DNA of 64,000 bases from Tranzscheliella williamsii (taxonomy: Eukaryota > Basidiomycota > Ustilaginomycetes > Ustilaginales > Ustilaginaceae): positions 248,001 through 312,000 of the forward strand of contig JALBYF010000011.1 in NCBI GenBank assembly GCA_023212725.1, read 5' to 3'. The position numbers and the translations under genes are program-made. Position 1 is the first letter of the stretch, and every line of letters begins with the position of its first letter. This document shows positions 58,164 to 64,000 of this stretch, one piece after another. Under the pieces are notes generated by a model. It did no database searches. It was not told the DNA's origin and saw only the letters and a program-made list of their open reading frames with translations.

Positions 58164-61100
58164 TCACGACATGGCAGAATAAGGACTGCGCGGGTCGTGC
58201 TGCGTTGGCTGGGGCTGACCCTGGCCCTGGCCCTGCTGCATGAACCGTGTGTGGTCGCCGTACTGGTGCCCGCCCTGGGGTCCGGGAGCGAAGGCGGCGC
58301 CGCTGCCCTGGTCAAAAGGGGAGAAGGAGGATCCTCCGCCGAAACCGCCGCTGGGAAATCGAGCGCTTCCGAACTGCTGTTGCTGCTGCTGCTGCTGCTG
58401 AGCGGCCTGAACCTGCGCCCGGGTAATCGACATGATAGCAGGGTCACTGAAAGGCAGGTCGGAGCCGTTGGACCCTTGCTGTCCGCCGTAGCCGGCTCTG
58501 CGGTGCGAGGCTGCCAGAAGCTGCGCCAGCAGCGGATCAGAGGAGGCGGCGTTGGCATTGCCATTCGGTCGTCCCTGTTCATTGTGGCTCGCCGCTCCAG
58601 CACCATACTGAGTCTGCTGTTGTGCCCGCTGAGCTGCCTGCTGCTGCAAGTCGGCCAGAAAGTTGGCCCCGCTGCCGTTGGTCATTTGCTGCTGTTGTAG
58701 GCCATCAGAGACATTGTTCATGCTGTTGCCGCCCATCTGGTGCAACGACGCCAACAAAGCTTGCTGTTGCCGACTGGCAGGAGCCGATATACCCGGAGGC
58801 GGCGTGTTAGTGCCAAAACGCCCACCAAAGCTAGGGCCGCCAATGCCAGGGGGTCTCGATAGAGCCATGCCGGCGAAAGCACCGTTATCGCGGGCGGCCA
58901 GACCGCCGAATCCGGGCAGACCCGCACCGTCATTGAAGCCATTGATTCTCGAAGAGCTGTCCTGATCGAAGACGCTACCGAGTAAGCTCGACACATCTTT
59001 AGTGGTGCCAAACCCGTCGCTGTCGCTAAACCCATTCGCCTGTAGGCCGTTCAACAATTCCGTCCGCAGGGGAGACGCGGTGGGGAATGAGTCCGACTCC
59101 TTTCGTTTTGCGAAGTCGAAGCGGGAAGCACGCTTCGGATCAGCTCCCGCCTCGAGGGGCTCATCACCAGAGGTGAAGCCGTTGCTGTTGCCTTGATCTT
59201 GACTGAGGGCCCTCCTCATGCGTTCGATGACCGCAAAAGCGGACGTATTTGTTGTTTCGCCGAAAGCACTTCCATCTTCCTTGATAGTCTCGCCCGCCCC
59301 AGGAGCAAAAGGGTCGAAGGAGCCAGAGTAACTAAGAGGCGCGGGCGAGGCCGTCGTACTGCGGTTAGGTGTTCGGATGATGCCTGGAGGCGGCGTACCC
59401 GCCGTGACGAGACTGGCATGCGCTGCTAGTACACCGGGGGGAGCTCCAAATGGACTGAAGGCCGTAAAAGCACTTGTAAGTTCGGAAGGCCCATCGTTAC
59501 TAGCCAATTGCTGACCTGCCGGGAGGTTGAAGGAGAAGTCGCCATCCTTGAAGCTTGAGAGCGCATCGTCGAAATCGGGGAAGGGACTCGGCTTCGTTTC
59601 TTCGGGCTGAGCCTCGCGTCTTTGTAACATATCGTCCAACAGAGCCTGGGCGCTGGAAGACGGCTGATAAGTTGACTTGGATAGAGTGCTGTCGTCTCGG
59701 GGGTGCGAGTCTGCCGCTGGCGCCCCAAGTCCAGAAGGCAGGACTGAATTCGCTAGACCAGGTGGCGCACCCGGTGCGGCTTCGGCGGACGAGTCGATAG
59801 GCGCTGACTCTTGTGGCGCTGCCAGGTTGGAAGAGGCTGGCGCCTCCAAGCCCGATGGAAGGATGGCCTTGCCAGGTACTGGTGATGAAGGTTGTGATGG
59901 CGTCGGGGTTTCGGCGCCATGCAAGGCAGGTGATTCTGGACGTCCACTCATCGCAGCCAGTTTCGGTTTATTCGAAGATGACGGCTGCTGCCTAGATGCT
60001 TTGGGTGTTGTAGATTTTTGGGAGCTGATCTTTCTTGCCAAAGCAGAGGCCGAGCTTGCCGAGAGCGGAGGCATGTCTGCTTCGCGGAAAGCGCTGCCTA
60101 CTATGGCCGAAGCGGACGGGGTACCGGAAGTCACAGGCTTGCCAGATGCCCAAGATGCAGTCTTGGGAAGCGCCGACGACTCCAGTTCTGCAGCGCTGAG
60201 GATGTCTGACCTCTTCGGGGTCTGATGTATGCCCAAAGACGCGGGTTTGATTTTGTGTTCGGTGTCTTTAGCTGCATGACGCAAAGTGGACAGATCTTCC
60301 TTGGTAAAGCTGTCTGCCTCCTCTCCAGGCTCGTGAAGATAGGTGCAACCCGGATTGGTGCAAGGAAGATTGCGGAGGTAGGTGGTACAGTATTTGGTAG
60401 TACCGTAACTTGCCCTGATGATTCTGCCGTCACTGCCTTTGCTTCCATCGATGGCGACGATGGCTTTCGCCGCGTCTTCTTTTCTGTGATAAGTGACGTA
60501 GACACCTAGCGCGGTTTCTGAAGTACCCATTACGAGCTTGGACGCAGTGTTGCGCTTGCTGATCAGGATCTTGGAGATGCGGCCATACTGTCCGAAATAC
60601 TCATTGCTGCGCAGAGTGGGAATAAGCTCCTCCTTGGCCAGCTTAGAGCTGAGACCGACAACGTAAACGAGGTTCTTTTGAACAACACGCATGTTGGCTA
60701 GATGTTTGCGGTTCATCGATTCCAGCTCCCTTTTTTCCCTCTCCTTTTGCTTTTTCGCCTGAGTGAGTCGTTTAATCTCTTCTGGTGTCATCGGTTTGAA
60801 CTCGACTGTCTGATCAGAGTATTTCCGTCGACATGCTGGACACCGCCCGTTCAAATTCTGCTTGATATGATGCCAACAGAACCGACAGATCTGGTAACCG
60901 CATGGGCAGGGTTTGAAGTTGGCATCTGACAGATCGATCTCTTCTAGGCAGAGCGGACAGTCCATGTCCTCCTGTCAATAACGACGGAAGTAGAAGACGG
61001 AATCACAGTTGTGGGTCAGTTGTGAAACGATGCAAAGACGGCCAACTAGGCAGAAAGGAGCACAGTACGGTGGGGACGATCGTCCTCGTCGGGAGGCACG

Positions 61101-61498
61101 TGGCACATGGACCATAGAGACAGGATGGAGTGGGTTTCACATCCACCACTGACACCGGGGGGGGGGGGGGGGCAACCCCACTGGCTGCAGAGATATGAAG
61201 ACTGGGCTTGCCACCGGATTGCAGAGATAAAACAACTTACCTCCTCGTCTGACCAATATGCATCCTGAAGACGACATTGTTGCGCTTGGCTGACATCAAA
61301 TTTGTTCGGCGCTGGAGGTAGGCCATTGGCGCTGTGTGTTGGCTCGGTGGCATGAGAATGTGACGAATGAGAGTTGGGGTTCGGAGACGGTAAGCCAGTG
61401 AAGGTGGCCGCTCCGGGGGCCCCCGGACCAGCGACCAGACCCAAGGGCGGAAATGCAGGACCGGATGTGCTGGACATAGGTGCGGCACGCTTCGCCAT
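58164..61498 (-). CDS. NOT4: CCR4-NOT E3 ubiquitin ligase Not4
   Basis: Predicted 1,021-residue ligase of the CCR4-NOT complex, acting in mRNA decay and quality control of stalled translation. Exon 1 is 61498-61241 (86 codons), the intron 60972-61240 (269 nt, GTAAGT...ACAG) and exon 2 60971-58164. The junction SDEE|EDMDCPLC leads into the C4C4 RING (about 91-136: CPLC, CPCG, CRFC, CPAC). A Lys-rich coiled coil, an RRM (about 185-270) and a CCCH zinc finger (CTTYLRNLPCTNPGCTYLH, near 280) follow in family order. The C-terminal ~650 residues are disordered, rich in Ser, Gly and Gln with a poly-Gln run (CAG repeats, plus strand 58376-58400). The intron holds a run of 16 Gs. Divergent from VPS55. 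Confidence 0.96.
61157..61172. repeat. G16 homopolymer in a NOT4 intron
   Basis: Sixteen consecutive Gs on the plus strand (Cs in the NOT4 transcript), about 185 nt from the acceptor. Homopolymers this long are often miscounted in assemblies. Confidence 0.8.
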
Positions 61499-62376
61499 TA
61501 TGTCGATGCGCAACAGTTACCGTTGGCGTAGTAAACGTCTCTCAACGTCAGACACAAGGCGTAGAGTGACAATCTGCACACTTCCTCCAAGCGCCAAGAC
61601 TGAAGGGGGAGTGGCCGGGCGCTGCAAGTACCGCCGTGAGATCGTACGTAAAACTTGCGGTGGTCGATTCTGAGGCTGGCAATGCTGCTAGGGTCGGCGT
61701 CGCGGCGTCCGTGCTTGGTTAGACAAGTGGGCAAAAATTGAAGCAGAGCTCGGCCGTCCTCTGTAAGCGGAGATGACAACGTAGTGAGAAGCGGGGCGCG
61801 TACGGTGACCGGCGTGTGGTGCGGGCGAGCTGGACAGGATGGAGGCTGATGTCGAAGGCGAGAACGAGCTGACGGCAAAGCAGCCACTGAATAGATAGAT
61901 GGGCTCAGTCGTCGATGGTCAAATCAAAAAGTGCAAAGTCACGAAAGGCCACGCCGTTGGCTGTGTCGCACTTCACTCTCTCTCCTTCGCTCTGTGCCAC
62001 TTCACTCAGCCAACATCCAATCTGGCGCACAAGTTAAGCCCTTGGCCGGTATCTTTCAATGCTTATAATAACTGTTCGCGTTTTCTATTCACAACCCATA
62101 GACCGTTTCAATCTATAACGCTCAGCAAGCATCAGAGGTACCGGCCGAGTAACGCCCATAGCCAGTTTGTTAGGTTCAGGGCTCGAGTGTCTCCACATAC
62201 ATCACCATGGTTGGCCGTTGCGTTTCGCGATTAGGCCGTCTTTCCCCATACCACTGCTAGCATCCTTTATCTTCGCTGAGCCTTCTCCTTCCAGAGGCCC
62301 ATGTACATAGTGGGCAGCGACTTTCGTCGATCAAAAAGCTGTCATTCCATTTGGATAAACCTCAGCCCGTTCAACC
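61499..62376. promoter_or_regulatory. Divergent intergenic region NOT4/VPS55
   Basis: 0.88 kb holding both promoters. No coding feature supported. Confidence 0.6.
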
Positions 62377-63139
62377 ATGGCGGCGGGACTGAAGAGTGAG
62401 TTGAACGTAGACCGCACTTGTTGCGGAAGCTGCGCTTAGTACGAGCGAGGCGGAATGCTGACGACCTATTACTCGATTGGCCGCACCCATAGCGATCATC
62501 CTTCTCTCCTTCGTGCTGGCTCTGGGGTTCCTTCTGATCATTTTGTCCTGCGCTTTGTGGTCGAATTGGCTCCCGCTGTTGGTTGGTGAGTAACGAACGA
62601 CTACAGCGAATTCCAGCCTGTTAGTGTCCGCTAACCATCCTGACTCCCTTCGCCCGCCTGCAGCCCTAATTTATGTGCTGACACCGCTGCCTAACAGCTT
62701 GTGCGCACGGTGCGCTGGCGCCGACGACTTTTCGGCAGATTACAACAGGTAGGCACATCACGCATCACTTCTTTTGACCTTCGTTGCCCTTGCCAGTCTC
62801 TGACACCTTACCTTTCTCTCGTCCTACCCGTCCTTGTCGTAGCGGTTTCCTTGACTTTGGCAACTTCATGACCGGCCTCATGATCGTGTCTGGCTTCGCT
62901 CTGCCCTTGTCACTCTCCCACGCTGGAGTCATCGCCCCCACCGCCTGCTGGATGTCCATCGCTGGCGGCGGACTGGTGTACGGAACAAGTAAGTCCGCTT
63001 ATGGTCGGGATGCCACTCTGCAGTCGAGCTTGCAGGCTGACCTATTGTCGGTTTCTGCTGTCATGTTGTGATCTAATCCGACCATCTCATCTAAGTTCTC
63101 ACATATTCAGGCTTCTTCAGCGAGTCAGAAGAGTTCTGA
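62377..63139 (+). CDS. VPS55: Vps55, endosomal membrane protein (LEPROT family)
   Basis: Predicted 128-residue, four-helix membrane protein of the Vps55/OB-RGRP family, which with Vps68 aids sorting from late endosomes to the vacuole. Not visible as one frame because it has five exons: 62377-62395, 62493-62585, 62664-62748, 62843-62988 and 63096-63139. Introns are 78-107 nt. Reading across them gives MAAGLK|T IILLSFVLALGFLL, NWLPLLV|ALIYVLTPLPNS, the NSGFLDFGNFMTGLMIVSG block, and the end GTILTYSGFFSESEEF. All phases agree and the length fits the family. The first exon has only six full codons. Tail to tail with the NSRP1-like gene. Confidence 0.93.
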
Positions 63140-63372
63140 TTACGTCCCGCCCCTTCCTACCCTTTTCCCTCTGAGCATAGCGGCTTCTGTTCCTTTCCCT
63201 CTGTACACAGCCTCCATGCATATACCGTCATGCAAAGGGTATAAACATTTCATTCGCGAGAGTTATCGGGTACAAATACAAACACAGGCCGATAACGTCC
63301 GAACACATACGGCCTACGTAGCTTCGAGCGCTATCGACTTGCATTGGAGAGGTAGGGCTAGGGGTCTGACAG

Positions 63373-64000
63373 CTAGGCATGACGCTGGTCCTCTAGCCTC
63401 TTGCGCTTCCGCTCGAGATACCTCTGCTTGGCGTCCGATATAGTGGCTGTGTTGTTGCGCTTGGCGTTGATCTTCTCGCGCTCGTTCTGCTCTTGCTCTT
63501 GCTCTTCGAGCCGCCGTTTGCGGTCCAACTCCAGCATCTGTTGCTCAATGACGGCGCTCTGGCGCGCTCGCTGGGCGTCTCGGCCCATACGACTTTCGTA
63601 TTCCTCTTGACGTCTGCGCTCCCTTTCCAGTTTGGATTCTCTGCTTTCGGTGTCGCCTGCAACGTCGGCTAGGCGTGCATGGCGACCCTTCTTCGAAACA
63701 ATGTTGAGACCTTTGGTGAGCAGTTCGCGGCGGTCGACGATCTCGTTGTCGTCGTTCAGCTCCACTTGGAGGCCCTGTTCGTGGGCTCGGCGCGCTAGGT
63801 TTACATCGTTGACTTGCTCTGACGTGGCGTCTCCGTCTTGCCCGTCGGGTGTAGTGTCGATTTCGGCGAGGCTTCTTGACTGGTGCTGGTGGAGCGACGC
63901 TTCGATTGCGGCTTCACGCGCCGCACTGCTCTGGCTGAGCATGTCGCGATAGAAGGTGCCCATGCCTTTACCTTTTTCGCGTTGCTGCTCTTCTTCCTTT
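63373..64000 (-). CDS. NSRP1 (CCDC55)-like splicing-factor, 5' end cut by window
   Basis: C-terminal 208 codons of a gene running off the right edge; the frame is open to base 64000, so the true start lies outside. The protein is strongly charged and coiled coil (KLERERRRQEEYESRMGRDA, RKRRLEEQEQEQ) with a short KGKGMGTFYRDMLSQ segment that recalls the F-Y-x-x-L block in nuclear speckle splicing regulator proteins (DUF2040). Low-complexity coiled coils make the family call uncertain. An internal ATG at 63963 could be taken as a start by automatic annotation but is unlikely. Confidence 0.6.
   Translation of the reverse strand, partial: KEEEQQREKGKGMGTFYRDMLSQSSAAREAAIEASLHQHQSRSLAEIDTTPDGQDGDATSEQVNDVNLARRAHEQGLQVELNDDNEIVDRRELLTKGLNIVSKKGRHARLADVAGDTESRESKLERERRRQEEYESRMGRDAQRARQSAVIEQQMLELDRKRRLEEQEQEQNEREKINAKRNNTATISDAKQRYLERKRKRLEDQRHA

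Overview
The window reads as nuclear DNA of a smut-type basidiomycete fungus (Ustilaginomycotina, close to Ustilago/Sporisorium/Moesziomyces). The grounds are moderately GC-rich sequence, mostly single-exon genes, short GT-AG introns (about 80-120 nt) clustered near 5' ends, frequent CGA for arginine in the histone and ribosomal genes, and a gene set typical of a basidiomycete. The genus and species are inference. I found no transposon, CRISPR array, rRNA gene or convincing tRNA gene.

Layout. 0.6-3.1 kb: a divergent histone pair, H3 (-) and H4 (+). 5.3-8.1 kb: a membrane-anchored ADAM metalloprotease. 9.1-11.1 kb: a Pho80-type cyclin. 13.9-15.8 kb: an HMG-box regulator with a 2.7 kb upstream region that carries two perfect copies of the smut pheromone response element. 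16.4-18.8 kb: RPS4 and cytochrome c, tail to tail. 19.6-23.0 kb: a MARVEL-like four-helix membrane protein and an anion:cation symporter-family transporter. 24.8-31.2 kb: RPS21, tail to tail with the SIN3 corepressor. 32.1-36.1 kb: a second MFS transporter, tail to tail with a PCL1/2-type (Pcl12-like) cyclin. 36.1-43.6 kb: a 7.5 kb stretch with no recognisable gene but several short tandem repeats and one unexplained 355-codon ORF. 43.6-50.6 kb: fructose-1,6-bisphosphatase, a BTB/POZ protein, a VanZ-like membrane protein and the ER chaperone Rot1. 51.7-57.9 kb: an armadillo-repeat SmgGDS-like protein and SRP54, divergent. 58.2-63.1 kb: the Not4 ubiquitin ligase and Vps55, divergent. The window ends inside an NSRP1-like splicing-factor gene.

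Most genes are housekeeping: chromatin (H3, H4, Sin3), translation and mRNA control (RPS4, RPS21, SRP54, Not4), secretory and endosomal traffic (Rot1, Vps55, SRP54) and central metabolism (FBP1, cytochrome c). The parts most likely tied to fungal development are the HMG-box gene with its response elements, the two Pho85-type cyclins and the gene-poor stretch upstream of the second cyclin. Other points of note are an RPS4 start codon interrupted by an intron (A|TG), a SIN3 start codon that is the only coding triplet of its exon, and long introns in the ribosomal protein genes. Nothing here qualifies with confidence as a new biological system.
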